A stretch of DNA of 64,000 nt from Centaurea solstitialis. Its lineage: Eukaryota > Streptophyta > Magnoliopsida > Asterales > Asteraceae. Every line of letters starts with the position of its first letter. Positions within the stretch are counted from its first letter, which is position 1. Under the pieces are notes generated by a model. That model saw only the letters and a program-made list of their open reading frames with translations. It did no database searches and had not been told where the DNA came from. Both the position numbers and the translations under genes were made by a program. The stretch covers positions 42,532,997 through 42,596,996 of the forward strand of contig CM058046.1 in the NCBI GenBank assembly GCA_030169165.1, written 5' to 3'. This document shows, piece by piece, positions 11,276-22,669 of this stretch.

Positions 11276-11294
11276 TCGTCTACTACCTGTAGAT

Positions 11295-12569
11295 CTACAT
11301 CCTTTCTGGTGTTCCCAGAACTGAGAAACTTTTCTTCCAGAAGTAATATCCCACGGTGGTCCTGGGATATCCAACGAAGAAATACTTGTCGGACTTGGGC
11401 TTGAGTTTTTCTGAGGTAGGTCGTTTGACGTAAACCTCACAACCCCAAATCCTTAGAAAAGATATATTGGGTTTCTTACCCTTCCATAGCTCGTATGGTG
11501 TCTTTTCAACTGACCTTGTTGGCGCTCTGTTCAGTATATGTGCTGCTGTTTCGAGCGCATGTCCCCAGAATGATATTGGTAGCGTAGAGTGACACATCAT
11601 CGATCGTACCATGTCAAGCAAAGTACGATTTCTCCTTTCTGACACACCATTCATCTGAGGTGTATACGGAGGTGTGAGTTGGGATACAATCCCACATTCC
11701 ATCAGATGATTGTCAAACTCATCACTAAGATATTCGCCTCCGCGATCCGACCGTAAAAACTTGATCTTTCTGCCAAGTTGATTCTGTACTTCATTTTGAA
11801 ATTCTCTGAATCTTTCAAAGCTTTCAGATTTATGTCTCATAAGGTAGACATAACCATATCTATTGAAATCGTCAGTAAAGGTAATGAAGTACCGGTATCC
11901 TCCTTTTGCCACATGACTAAATGGTCCACATACATCTGTGTGAATTATTTCTAGCAAGTCAGTAGCCCTTTCATTTTCGTTGTTGAAAGGTTGCTTTGTC
12001 ATTTTGCCAGATAAACAAGACTCGCAATTATCAAAAGGTTTATAATCGAAAGTGCCAAGAAAACCTCCTTTTAGGAGTAGTTCAACGCGTTTCTTGTTTA
12101 TGTAGCCCAAACGACAATGCCAGAGGTAAGTTTGATCCTCAATGTCTTTGGATCGTTTACTTATATGATAGATTTCACTATTATTGTCTTGTAGATTTAC
12201 TGTATATAGACCATTCATAGGTGTTGCTTTAAAATAGAAAATGTTATTTTTAAAGACAGAAATCATTTTATAATCATATTTGTAATAAAAACCTTGGTCT
12301 ACTAACAAATCAAAAGACAAAACATTCTTAATCATGTTTGGAATATAATAACAATTACCCAGTTCCAAAACTAGACCCGAGGGTAAACTAAGACTATAAG
12401 ATCCTACAGCTTCAGCTATCAGCGGAGTGCCTTCGCCAACTCGTAGGTTCGAACGGTCCTTCCTCAAAGTCTTTCTTCTAGTGAATCCCTGTAAATGATT
12501 ACAAATGTGGTTACCACTGCCTGTATCAATTACCCATGATTCATAAGAAGTGATTAAGCAATCTATCAT
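11295..12569 (-). pseudogene. Copia protease - integrase (element 2)
   Basis: The aspartic protease motif is DTGSGNHIC. It is followed by the GAG-pre-integrase zinc region (HCRLG...CESCLSGKM), then the integrase core with HTDVCGPF, TDDFNRYGYVYLM, SDRGGEYLS and the MNGVSERRNRTLLD box, and the GCEVYVKRP / GYPRTTVGYYF tail. The DDE triad is recognisable. The frame opens with an ATGA overlap to the gag stop, but the protein sequence upstream of that ATG continues in this frame, so the overlap marks an old frameshift rather than a designed start. The C-terminal end is replaced by out-of-frame sequence. Clean decay of a Ty1/copia pol. Confidence 0.85.
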
Positions 12570-13324
12570 AAAGATACCTGGAGCATCGGGTAAACGATCT
12601 CAATCTGGTCGATATTCATCGAGTGCTCGCAAATATCCTTGCTACCGCATTCTGGGCAACTCAGATCCCCAAGCTCATCAATCCAATCATTATCCATGAG
12701 ATCAGCAGGTGCTGGCTTCGGCTCTAGACTGGCCAGAATGTTCTCATGTAGTGCTGCCACGTCAGTCTTTGGTTCTTTCATGTATGCACTAGCTGTGTCA
12801 CATATCTCCTTCGGGAGCGAGTACCACATGAGATACACTAACTCTTCCTGAGTCATCTTGTACCCCAAACGTGTCAAGCATTTAAAGAGCCTCCTCATTT
12901 CCATAAGATGGTCTTTAACTGACTGGTCCTTTTTCAGCTTTAGTGAAAGTATCTCTTTCATGATCAGAAGCTTACCTGTATGTCTATAGAAACCTAACTG
13001 TCTTTCTATATCTTTCACGACCTCGTGGCAGGATTTATCTCTTAATCTATCCGCGAACTCGGATGATATAGAGAAAATCAGAATTGACATGACATCCGAT
13101 TCATCTGCCATGTACTTAAAGTACTGAGTAAATTCCTCTTCAGGAGAATTACTCTTAGGTCGTGATACAGGTTTTTCTAAAACGTAAAACTTACCCTGTG
13201 CACGCAAGATATTATCAAGATGCATTTTCCAAACTGGAAAATTTTGTCCTGTAAGTTTCCATTTTCCATTGATGAGCCGTAGTGATTCCTCAGGAGTATA
13301 AAACGGGATTACAGAAAAAGACAT
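12566..13324 (-). pseudogene. Copia Gag lacking a zinc knuckle (element 2)
   Basis: The 252-residue ORF starts MSFSVIPFYTPEESLRLINGKW and has the copia Gag (UBN2-type) core: the LTGQNFPVWKMHLDNIL tryptophan block, then SDVMSILIFSISSEFA, VVKDIERQLG, LKKDQSVKDHLMEMRRL and LVYLMWYSLPKE. Copia Gags usually end in a CX2CX4HX4C zinc knuckle. Here only a CPECGSKDICEH remnant is present before the frame leaves the pol frame. The ORF is open and begins about 2 kb downstream of the primer binding site. Confidence 0.8.
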
Positions 13325-14400
13325 CTACAATAAAGAATAAAATTCCAAGCTTAGTTTATAATTAAAAAAAACTTCTAATAAATTATTACCCTCAAAATAA
13401 ATTTATTAGACTAGAATCCATATTTCACATGTGTCGGGAAGCATGTGATCATGTCAAACCGACTTATGTGATCTATGGTAGGTAATAACTATACTAATCG
13501 CATTTTAATTCGAAAACACGGTTTCTAGATCGTCGGGACATCGGATATTTAATCCGTGCATATTTAGTCCCTCTAGTGCATTTGGCCCGGTACCACCCGG
13601 TGAATAAATAATTACCAAAATAGACTGCACCACCCGGGACCTGGACAAACCCCGGCCGGTACCACCCGGAGATAATTCGCAGAGTTTTATCACCCTCCAG
13701 TTTCGGTTTGAACACGGGCGTTCATAGTGTGTTCACTTACAACGCCCTATGTACCTTACACCGGAGGTGCCCCTAAAGTGGGTTGCACTTACTAATCTAT
13801 GATTTTGATAAGGGTTAAAATTGCCAGTTTTCAAAAACTTGGATCCAAACACAAACTGTATTTGTATCCAATTTTTATTTTTAAAACATTTAATTTTAAA
13901 AAACGTTTATATTTAATTTAAAAGGAAATTACGTAACTAAACAACCACGCAATTCAAATAACTATTAAATATAAACAACCACACTATTAAAACAAGTCAT
14001 AGTCAAAAACCCTTAAACTATGTCGTTTTGTGAGCCAACACAAAATGACGGTCTTATCCCTAGGGGACAACATAAAACTTGATCTTCTCGGCGCTCCCAC
14101 TGGCTCCAAGCTCCATGGTTGTCTCCTTGGTCCGTCTTCGGTTTCTTCGGTTATTTTATTTATTAAAATTATTACAATTTAAAGCGGGTTGTAAATGGCA
14201 CGCAGGACTCCCGTAACCAACAATAAATAAAACATTCGCACAAAATAACTATGGGTCAAAAAGGGTTTGACTATGACGACTAAAACAAAATTTAACTAAG
14301 TTTAATTTTAACTATATCAATTAAACTAAATTAATTTAAAATAATTTAATTAAAACTAAGATTTTAACCTTATCTGATTAAAAAACTTATCACACAAAAC
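13325..14400 (-). other. AT-rich first half of element 2 leader
   Basis: No gene. A small GC-rich patch (13587-13675) repeats GGTACCACCCGG two or three times. The rest is AT-rich and unremarkable. Confidence 0.5.
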
Positions 14401-14439
14401 TTGTCTCGCAAGAAACAAAACAACAACCATTGTCAGCCG

Positions 14440-15240
14440 CTGCTCGCGGCGCGAGACCTCTTTTCGCGGCGCGAAGCCGGTTTGCAAAGGCTGACGACGC
14501 CAGCAGCCCTAAAGCCACCATCGCCGCCCTCTCTTTCGATCGGAAACCTGCAGTAGCCGACACCCCATTGCGGTGGTTGTCGACCACCGCCACCATCACC
14601 ACCATGCCGCCGTCGCCGCCTCTGATCAATCGGCGACAGCAGCGACTTATCGCCACCGCCATCGCCGTGATCGGCGCATCACAGCAGCAATAAACATCGC
14701 CGCCACCACCACACTTGGTGGTGTGGCGGTTGATTCGGAGAACGACGGCAGCAGCGGCTGCTGCCACCACCACCGCCGCCTCCGACGGTGCCAATCAACA
14801 AAACGCCATCGTCGCCACCACCACAATTGGTGGTGTGGCGGCCGATTAGGAGTACGACGGCAGCAACGGCGCGACGCCATTACCACCGCCGCCTCTCGGC
14901 GGTTGAACAGACGGCGATCGCCACCACCACGCGACTGTGGTGTGGCTTCTCGCCTCCGATCGATGCAATCAACGCCACCAACATCACAAACGGTGGTGTG
15001 GTGGTTGCGATTCGATTCTACCGCCGCCACCGTGATCGATCGCCACCGCCATCACAATCGGTGGTGCGGTGGTACTTGTCGACCACAGCCGCGACCACCA
15101 ACTATGGTGCGGCGTAGTGGTTGCTTCGATGGACAGCCGCCGGCCACCACAATCTGTGGTTTCGCCGGTGGTGGTTTCCGGTGGTTGCGGTGGTTCGGTC
15201 GGCTAACTGCCGCCGTTCCACCACCACATAAAAATCCAAT
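14440..15240. repeat. GC-rich hairpin minisatellite in copia leader
   Basis: About seven degenerate units, spaced roughly 50-110 bp, each hold a hairpin with arms of the CACCAC / GTGGTG type (14703-14726, 14815-14838, about 14919, 14982, 15041, 15090 and 15140). The unit at 14815 reads CACCAC-AATTG-GTGGTG with further GCCA/TGGC pairing. Units are joined by CCGCC- and CGAT-rich spacers. At 14447-14478 two GCGGCGCGA palindromes precede the array. Long open frames across it on both strands encode Arg/His/Thr or Ala/Val runs with no protein character; they result from the repeat. Confidence 0.8.
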
Positions 15241-15262
15241 TTTAAACAAGACTTAAACGCGT

Positions 15263-15277
15263 AAAAATCGAATTTTT
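15263..15277. repeat. AAAAAT-CGA-ATTTTT hairpin near the primer site
   Basis: A single copy of a 6-bp-stem hairpin, 50 bp inside the primer binding site of element 2. The same 15-mer forms an array at 17254-17377 in element 3. Confidence 0.7.
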
Positions 15278-15326
15278 AGCAAAAACCAATACGCAGATAA
15301 ACCTGATCTGCAGGTTTTGGGAATTG

Positions 15327-15338
15327 GCTTTGATACCA
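15327..15338 (-). other. Primer binding site of element 2 (one mismatch)
   Basis: The minus strand reads TGGTATCAAAGC, one base off the initiator tRNA-Met complement. Confidence 0.75.
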
Positions 15339-15339
15339 C

Positions 15340-15983
15340 TGTTGGGAATTTGAGGCTACAAAACATACACGCAGCGGAATAAAACCCCAGATTCCCAAGA
15401 ACGGATCCAATCCCAAACCATGACAGATACAATATAGGGTGTTTTAGATGATTACCTTCGCGAAAAATCTAACTGGATTGCTGGCAGGGGTTACACCGCT
15501 ACTGACAACACGTGAGAAGGTTGCTAGACCACCGTGATTGGAAGAACAAAACCCGACTGGTTTTGTGTGTGTGTTTGCCGTCGATCAAAGGGGAGAGAGG
15601 GAGAGAGGGAATTTTTCTTGAGGGTTAAGTTATTGATCATCATTAATTGTTACCCCAAAGCCTTTATTTATAAATATAAATTAGGCAGTGTTTGATTCCA
15701 ATTAAGTAACCTTTATAATTATCTTTTAATTAATCAAACTGATTAATTATATATAATTCCCTTTTTATTATTTCCCTCTAATTAATCAAACTGATTAATT
15801 GATTAATAAATAATTTTACTAATTATTTATTCTTTTACCTTTAAATAATTAATAATCAATTAATTATTTATCTCACACACATATTCCAAATATTCTCAAT
15901 TTATTGTGCAGCGGTGTGACCTACTAGTGTCTTATAACATTGGACACGGTAACCCTGTTACTGTCTCGCACATAATCTTAACA
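15340..15983 (-). repeat. Copia 5' LTR of element 2
   Basis: The 644-bp LTR runs TGTTAAGATTATGTGC...CCCAACA in element orientation. Its U3 start aligns with the LTR at 17456-17886 (TCCAATGTTATAAGACACT shared), so the two are relatives. The minus strand has TATTTATAAATAAAGGC as a candidate TATA box near 15662-15678. Confidence 0.75.
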
Positions 15984-17118
15984 CGAAGAACACAGCTCGC
16001 GCCGCGAAGAAAAAGTCTCGCGCCGAGAAAATGTGGATTTTTCTCTCAGAAGCTTCTGGAAGATTAGGGTTTTGGTTTTCGCATGCTTCGCTCCGCGAAG
16101 GTGCCGTTTCGCAAACGCGAAACGGACCTGACGAGTTTTCTTTTAAATACAAGCCTTGGGTCTTCAGTTTTATGCATCTTAGTTTTCTGTAATTCTCTCA
16201 AATAATTAGTTAGGTCAGTAGTTAGATGGGAGCCGCCTAGGGTTTCCAACCCAAGAAGCCGGGGGCTCGATGTAGCAAATACGGAGGAGATGATTCGAGG
16301 GGATCAGCAAATCTGCCGGTCTATAGTTGGTTTGCTTTTGTATTTTTTATTAGTATGTCTATGTACTAGTACCCTTTGTGTTTTTCATTATGGATTGATT
16401 ACTTGGTTATTTAATTAATTAATTAATAGACTTGTGGTTTGTTGAATGTTTGTCTTTGATTCTGAAGTTAGCGTTTTGACTGTGGTTATCTGAACTTGTT
16501 GGTTGGGTGTATATATTGTTAGATAGGTAGACTCCTTCGGGTTAATCAACCTCCTTTATCTCTTATTCCGGTAAAACGGAGTAAAGTGGTAATTGGTGTG
16601 CTTGATCCATAAGTAGACTATTCAGTAAGATCCCACAACCTAGCATTGATTAGGGTGACTTTTGCTAGACTGCTTGACAACCAGTCCTTGCAATTGGGCC
16701 GGGAAACCAACCTGGTTTATAATCTTAGATATTCATGTTTGGGTGCTTTATGCTTAAATTTTAACAACAACCATTAATCTACATCTTATGAAAAGTGAAC
16801 CATAATGATTAAAGTTATCTCTGATGTATGTGTATTTATCAGCTTTCCTACTTCTTGGTTAGGTTTAGTTATTTAATTGTTTTAATCTTTTCTTTATAAA
16901 AATCATTTTCCAAAAGCAAAATCCCTTTTCTAGATTAACTGATTAATACTTTGGTAGACTCCTAGCTTAACTGTTCGCTGTGGTAAGAACGATACCCGGA
17001 CTTTCCTAAACTATATTGCTATCGATCATGTACGCTTACCTGTGAATGGTGATTGGTTAAGGTTATTTTGTGGTTAAACTTGGTCTTGTTTTAATATATA
17101 CACTTTACACCATCAACG
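15984..17118 (+). repeat. Athila-like Ty3/gypsy LTR remnant
   Basis: No gene. The tail (GTGGTAAGAACGATACCCGG, then ACTTTCC...TATATTGCT...TGTACGC) and the middle part (CTAGGGTTT...GGGGGCTCGATGTAG, CTTATTCCGGTAAAACGG) look like the 3' two-thirds of Athila-type LTRs I know from dicots. This is recognition from memory, not an alignment. The first 160 bases hold GC-rich palindromes (CTCGCGCCGCGAAG, TTCGCTCCGCGAA, GTTTCGCAAACGCGAAAC). The LTR start is missing, cut by the element 2 insertion, and no primer binding site follows, so a truncated or solo LTR is likely. Confidence 0.4.
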
Positions 17119-17442
17119 GTGATTGGAACAACCAACTAATAAAGATTTTATTCTTAAAAAAAACTTCGATAAAATCAATTTTACACAGAAACTGATAAAG
17201 ATCAAACCATCATACGAGGAACAGATAAAGGTTAAATCTTTATACGAATTGATAAAAATCGAATTTTTTTACGAACTGATAAAAATCGAATTTTTATACG
17301 AACCGATAAAAATCGAATTTTTATACAAACCGATAAAAATCGAATTTTTTATACAAACCGATAAAAATCCAATTTTTATACAACTAAAAAAATTTTAGAC
17401 GGATCTAAACAAACATATAAAGATAGACAAATAAAACATGTG
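17119..17442 (-). other. Leader remnant of copia element 3
   Basis: The region between the primer site of element 3 and the Athila-like LTR. It contains the 27-bp hairpin repeat and no gag. The Lys/Ile-rich frame across it is a repeat artefact. Confidence 0.5.
17227..17385. repeat. 27-bp tandem repeat with AAAAAT-CGA-ATTTTT hairpins
   Basis: Five units of the type GATAAAAATCGAATTTTTATACGAACC, with hairpins at 17254, 17281, 17308, 17335 and 17363; the last has a changed loop. A degenerate unit precedes them. The array lies within 70 bp of the primer site of element 3. Confidence 0.85.
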
Positions 17443-17454
17443 GCTCTGATACCA
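17443..17454 (-). other. Primer binding site of element 3
   Basis: The minus strand reads TGGTATCAGAGC, a perfect initiator tRNA-Met complement, one base inside the LTR. Confidence 0.85.
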
Positions 17455-17455
17455 C

Positions 17456-17886
17456 TGTTAGGTTTTTGTGAGATCCTCGTACCAAACTGATACGAGCAAA
17501 CTGTGAAAAACAAACTGTTTTCTAGTTTGTGTCATCAAACCTAACTGGTTTGATTAGCGGAAGCGGATATGTGTAAAAACCCAAAAAGCACAGATCTAAT
17601 TTGTTTTATCTAAACTACACTTATAATGGAGTTATAAAAGTTTACCTGAATCGCTTGAGATTAATCCACCTGTGATGAGACCACACGAACGAACCTTCTA
17701 GCCTGTAAAACCCCCGAAACCACGAACGAACTGTTACGCGAGGAACTGACCGAACAAACTCAAAACCCGAAACTGGTTATTTTACTTGTTCATTTTACAG
17801 GTCATCACAACTGTGACCCTCAAGTGTCTTATAACATTGGATGTGCAATTACCTGGTTTGTCAACTTCTGCACATAATTACTAACA
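17456..17886 (-). repeat. Copia 5' LTR of element 3
   Basis: The 431-bp LTR runs TGTTAGTAATTATGTGC...ACCTAACA in element orientation. It is related to the LTR at 15340-15983 and shorter. Only the LTR, primer site and part of the leader remain. Confidence 0.7.
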
Positions 17887-18600
17887 AGTAGGGCCAAAAG
17901 CCGAATTGGATTAGGGAAACATAAAAGCCGAATCTGTGTGTGTGTGAACCAAAAGGCCGATTCCAACAAAGTTCACAAAGGCCGAATGCCTCTTGGAGTC
18001 AAAAGCCGATTAGGAGAAGTGTATTGGCCAAAATCTGATTCATACATGGTGGGGGGGATTCGGCTTTTTGCATAAGCCGATTCCAAGCATTCGCAGATTC
18101 GGTAAAATTGGTTTCCTGGGTTTTCGGTTCGAGGAGATCGAGCAGATACCCAGAAATCCATTAAAAACCAAACCAACACTTCAAACACATCGAATACAGG
18201 CATTCTAATCCAAAGGTAACCAACTAAAACTAGTTAACAATGTTTAAATTACAAGGGGAGCCAATTTATTACCTGATGATGATGAGATGATTGAAGATGA
18301 TGTAATTTTGGAAGGAGGATGATGATGATAGCTCCAAAACACACTTCACACACTAATCTTTTACCCCAAATGGCTAAACCCTAATCATTCCTCTTTAAAT
18401 ATGCTAGACTAAGGCCAAGCCCATCTAACTAAGTAAAAGCCCACAATTAACAATAAGATTGAAAATTTACACTTCTAGCCCCTAAACTCAAAAATCTTAC
18501 AAAGAAGTCAAAGTTAAAGTTAATTACTAACTAAACTAAAAATCCAGTTATTATAGAATATAAATATATATATATATATATATACATATATAATCAATTT
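17887..18600. other. GCCGA(T/A)T-rich unassigned region
   Basis: No gene recognised. AAAAGCCGAAT, AAGGCCGATT and variants recur six times at 17893-18015, and ATTCGGCTTTTTGCATAAGCCGATT at about 18059-18083 forms a hairpin. The minus strand carries ATATTTAAAGAGGAATG followed by ATTAGGGTTTAGCC (about 18365-18405), which looks like a promoter and transcript start, with CAG/GTAATA downstream (about 18270). A small minus ORF at 17973-18203 resembles nothing I know. Confidence 0.35.
18561..18592. repeat. (TA)n microsatellite
   Basis: A run of TA dinucleotides. Confidence 0.9.
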
Positions 18601-20046
18601 AAAATTAAGAAAAAAAGTTTGAAGCATCGAATCATAGGTAATACCAAAGTTTTGGCATAACATTGACATAAGGGGATGGTTGTGCTGATATGACGCCTAG
18701 GCGACACTGAATTGATTAATATGAGCGAAGAGTGATAAACCACTTATTATTGCAACTTCTCACCAAATTCGCCAATTTTTATGAGAACCCAATCCGAAAA
18801 AAGACAGTAAAACATTGTAAATGCACATGATTTCTTTTATATTTTTTTTAATAATGTAATTTTTATGATATAATAAATTTTTGTTTAACCAACAAATAAA
18901 ATACGGATATAATTTCGTAATAGAATTTATTAAATTATTGTTTAAGTTAAACTAGGAATGTACTTAGCAATGGAGTAAGATACATCTCGATTTTAATGTT
19001 TAATTTTTTCAATCTTTATTGATATTGTAATATGATTTTATGTGGTTTTAAGATGTTTTTATTTCTAATAAAAATTTAAGTTTGCAGATATTATATAATT
19101 TTGAGAAAAATATATAGATATTAGTATCAAACTAACTACTTAAAAGTTCTTTTTTACGTGATTTCGTTTAATCAAAATTTTAATTATATTTTAATATTTT
19201 ATAAGAATAATAATTTAGTATTTTGTTAAAACTCAATAATTATCCTAATTATATTTTAGATTTTTTATGTTTAAAATAATACATTTATTCTTTATTTGAT
19301 TATATTTATCTACAATTAGTTAAACAATTTCAAAGTAGGATTTTTAATAAATTGTATTTATGCACAATCTATATCATATACATCAACGAAGATAATTCTC
19401 AATATTATACACATTAACTTTTTTATCAAATGCTTTATAATATAATATAAAAAATTTACATAGCCTAAACAGTAATAAATATAATATGATTGAAATCGTA
19501 ACAAATTAAAAGTGAGAAAAAATAAGTCAAGAACTATATATTTGAAGTAAAATATAATATTATCTATTAAGGAAATTTATTGCTTCGAACAAAATTAATT
19601 TTTTTATATTATATATAAAATCTAGAGATATATTTATCAAAATTTTATAAAGATTGTAAAACCAATATTTATTAAAAAGATGATTGAACAAGTTAATGTA
19701 TAATAAATATCAGATATTCCAATCATTTTAAAAAATACTCATATAATAATAATAAATAATGAAGTCATTTTAAAAAATATTCATATAATAATAAATAAAT
19801 CTTCATTATTTTTGTATATATTAGTTTACATAGTTTATATCATTTATAAGGTTTATAAAAGAATATAATTCTTAAAGGTATTTCAAACAATTATGGAATG
19901 TCATTTATTTTATAGGTTGGACGTACACTAAAAATATTATATTGTAAAAGAAAATGAAAATTGAATACTACTTATTAAATGAAAATAATATTGAAAACTT
20001 ATTTTATCTATGAAAAGTATATCTAACATTGTTTCAACAAAAGCAT
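18600..20046. other. AT-rich intergenic DNA
   Basis: Very AT-rich, with no open frame of note on either strand and no terminal repeats that I can see. Confidence 0.7.
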
Positions 20047-20049
20047 ATA

Positions 20050-20405
20050 GGCTTTGTTTGGCAAGCATAAGCTAGCTTATAAGCTAGTCCATCCAAACAT
20101 GTACCAGAAAGCTAGCTTATCAGCTAGCTTATAAGCTAGCTTTTTGAAACGCTACTTTGAGTAGCTTATGAGGAGCTTATTGTAGCTTTTTCCAATTATA
20201 CCCTTATTAATATTAATTATTAAATTCAAATATACCCTTTTTGGTCATTTTACATACTCATAAGCTAGTTTTTGCCAAACATAATTTGTTCAACAGCTAG
20301 CTTATCAGCTACTAGCAAGCTTATCAATCAACAGCTAGCTTATCAGCTATCCGCTAGCTTATCAGCTACCAGCTAGCTTATAAGCTACGCTTGCCAAACA
20401 TAGCC
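20050..20405. mobile_element. Tourist/PIF-like MITE
   Basis: The terminal inverted repeats are GGCTTTGTTTGGCAAGC and GCTTGCCAAACATAGCC. ATA lies on both flanks (20047-20049 and 20406-20408). The interior is built of AGCTAGCTTATAAGCTAG-type palindromes. Related partial copies start at 22946, 39748 and 47266, preceded by TTA, TAA and TTA. Confidence 0.75.
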
Positions 20406-20409
20406 ATAA

Positions 20410-21607
20410 TCTATATCTATATATATATTAAAGAAAAGTTTTTGCTGATGTCATGATTATGAAATTGAGCCATTTGATTGGCCAATTAAAAAAGAATCAT
20501 CAAATGATGATGTCATCAATTATTCTTATTATTTTAATACCATAATTATCTTTATAATTTACATTTTTTATCCTTAGAATTATTTGATTAAATTACTTTT
20601 TATCCATTAGTTTCTCATCTTTCACTTTACATCCTTATCATTTTAAGATAATAATATATATTAATTAAAATGTATTAAAATTTTTGTTTTTTCTTTTTAA
20701 TAAATTATATCATTATAATCGTCTCGACAATACCTTCAAAATGAGTTTAATATTGAATATTTTTTTAATTTAACTACATTACTAAAATTAGATATAAATT
20801 AATTTGTTTAGATTTTATTACAATTTTATTCTTGATATTCTTGAAATTTAAAGATTTTATCTTTTTAACCTAAGTATTTTTATAGACTATTTATAAGAAA
20901 TTAAAATTTATTTTATTTAAAACTTCATTGTTGATATTCTTGAAATTTAAAGATTATATCTTTTTAATCTAACTATTTTTATAGATTATTTATAAGTAAT
21001 TAATTTTTTATTTAAAATTCTATAAATAAAAAACACTACATATTTTATTTTTGAATCCCTCCAGTTGTAAAAATAGATATAAATTAATTTGTTTAGATTT
21101 TATTACAATTCTATTCTTCATATCCTTGAAACTTAAAGATTTCATCTTTTTAACCTAATTATCTTTATATATTATTTATAAGTAATGAAATATTATTTTA
21201 TTTAAAACTCAATTGCTAATATTCTTGAAATTTGAGGATTCCATCTTTTTAATCTAGCTATTTTTGTAGATTATTTATAAATAAGTATATTTTATTTTAT
21301 TTAAAATCCTACAAATCAAAACACTACACATATTTTATTTTTGAATCCCTCCCCAGTTTTAAAATCATTCACGAAATTCAAATCTTTTGACAAAAGAATA
21401 ATAAATTTTCAATTTTTAAAATTTTAACAGATATTAGATAACTAAAATATCTATTGTAATAAGCAATTATAATGGCAATTATCGTATAACATATAATTTA
21501 CATAAGTATTTAAATGGTAATGACAATTGTCATGTAAATGTCTATTCTTATTAAAAATTAAAATAACATGTCTCAAATGCCCGTATAATATACGGGTCAT
21601 TAACTAG
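20410..21607 (+). mobile_element. Non-autonomous Helitron
   Basis: It begins TCTATATCTATATATATATT after a host A. It ends with a 17-base hairpin (CCCGTAT-AAT-ATACGGG, 21580-21596), seven spacer bases and CTAG before a host T. 5'-TC, a 3' hairpin with CTRR, and insertion between A and T without duplication are the Helitron signature. The 1198-bp interior is AT-rich, contains a diverged internal repeat of about 230 bp (TTGATATTCTTGAAATTTAAAG block at about 20830, 20930, 21115 and 21215), and codes for nothing. Confidence 0.8.
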
Positions 21608-21633
21608 TTAAAAATAAAGTTAACTCTTCAAGT

Positions 21634-22353
21634 TAGGGGTATTCATCGAGTCGAATTTCGGGTTTCTCGAATTCTTCGAATCGGGTTGTTCGAATTTGAA
21701 ACTTTTTTAGGTAAATTCGAAACTCGATTCGAATTCGAAATGGAACATGTAAAACCGACTCGAATTCGCATTGTCGATTTCGAATTGAATTCGAGTCGAA
21801 TTTGGGTTTATCCAAATTCAGTTGAAAAAAATATTCTACTACAAAATCAAGGGATAAAAACTAATAATTTGATCCAAAAAAGGGATGAACATCCGTATTA
21901 GATTTAACCATTCACTCAAATTGAGTATCCCATTCAAATATTAATATTACAAATTATCAATTAACAATTACAATGACAAGCATCCAAAATTCCATATAAC
22001 AACAACAAAATATCATATAACAAACTTCAAATAACCCAGAAAACCTCTTGCAATGTAGATAGCCAACAAAAACCCAAAGAAAAAATTCTCACAATGTGGA
22101 TAACTAGAAATCATAAAGCTTGAAATTTATATATCTATATATAATCTTATGTGTATATATACACTCGAATTTCGAGTCGGATTTCAAATATTTTTATAAA
22201 TTCAAAATTCGATTCGAAAACCAATGTAAACTTTTGAATCGAGTTCAAAACCGATTTGAAAACCAAACAAACCGATTTGTATTAGATTATTCGAGTTTGA
22301 GTCGGTTTGAATTTCGATTTTTACGAATAGCATTCAAATATTGAACACCCCTA
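21634..22353. mobile_element. hAT-type MITE with 8-bp target duplication
   Basis: The terminal repeats are TAGGGGTATTCA and TGAACACCCCTA. The 8-bp duplication CTTCAAGT is at 21626-21633 and 22354-22361. Its length is 720 bp. The interior is rich in TTCGAATTCGAA-type sequence and has no transposase. Confidence 0.9.
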
Positions 22354-22557
22354 CTTCAAGTACAGTGATTAAACTTGATTTTATTTAAAATTGATTTAAT
22401 ATTAAAGTCGACACCGTTGAAAATAGGAAACAATACTTAATTACTTTATGTATGAGCATGACGAAGTACGCAGTAAACTATACATGGTTTTCAAATAAAG
22501 ACGCAGGACAAAAGGCCCCACCCACATAAACTTCAACACTCTCTTTTACCCCTCCTC

Positions 22558-22568
22558 TTTATATATAT
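22558..22568 (+). promoter_or_regulatory. TATA-box region of the FAO gene
   Basis: CTCTTTATATATATAC lies about 105 bp upstream of the start codon, after a pyrimidine-rich stretch. A second TATA-rich run follows at 22577-22600. Confidence 0.5.
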
Positions 22569-22669
22569 ACACATACTATATATTGTATATTATATATATA
22601 AAACTTGTCTCATAGCAAGCCTAAACAATCTACAAATCAACAACATCCATTCAGAGAGATTCAAGAGAG

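Noticed and set aside
14390..15256. Long overlapping open frames on both strands in GC-rich DNA
   Set aside because: All are Arg/His/Thr- or Ala/Val-rich translations of the hairpin minisatellite, open in several frames at once, with no domain.
17227..17385. CRISPR-like 27-bp repeats
   Set aside because: Direct tandem units without unique spacers, next to a retroelement primer site.
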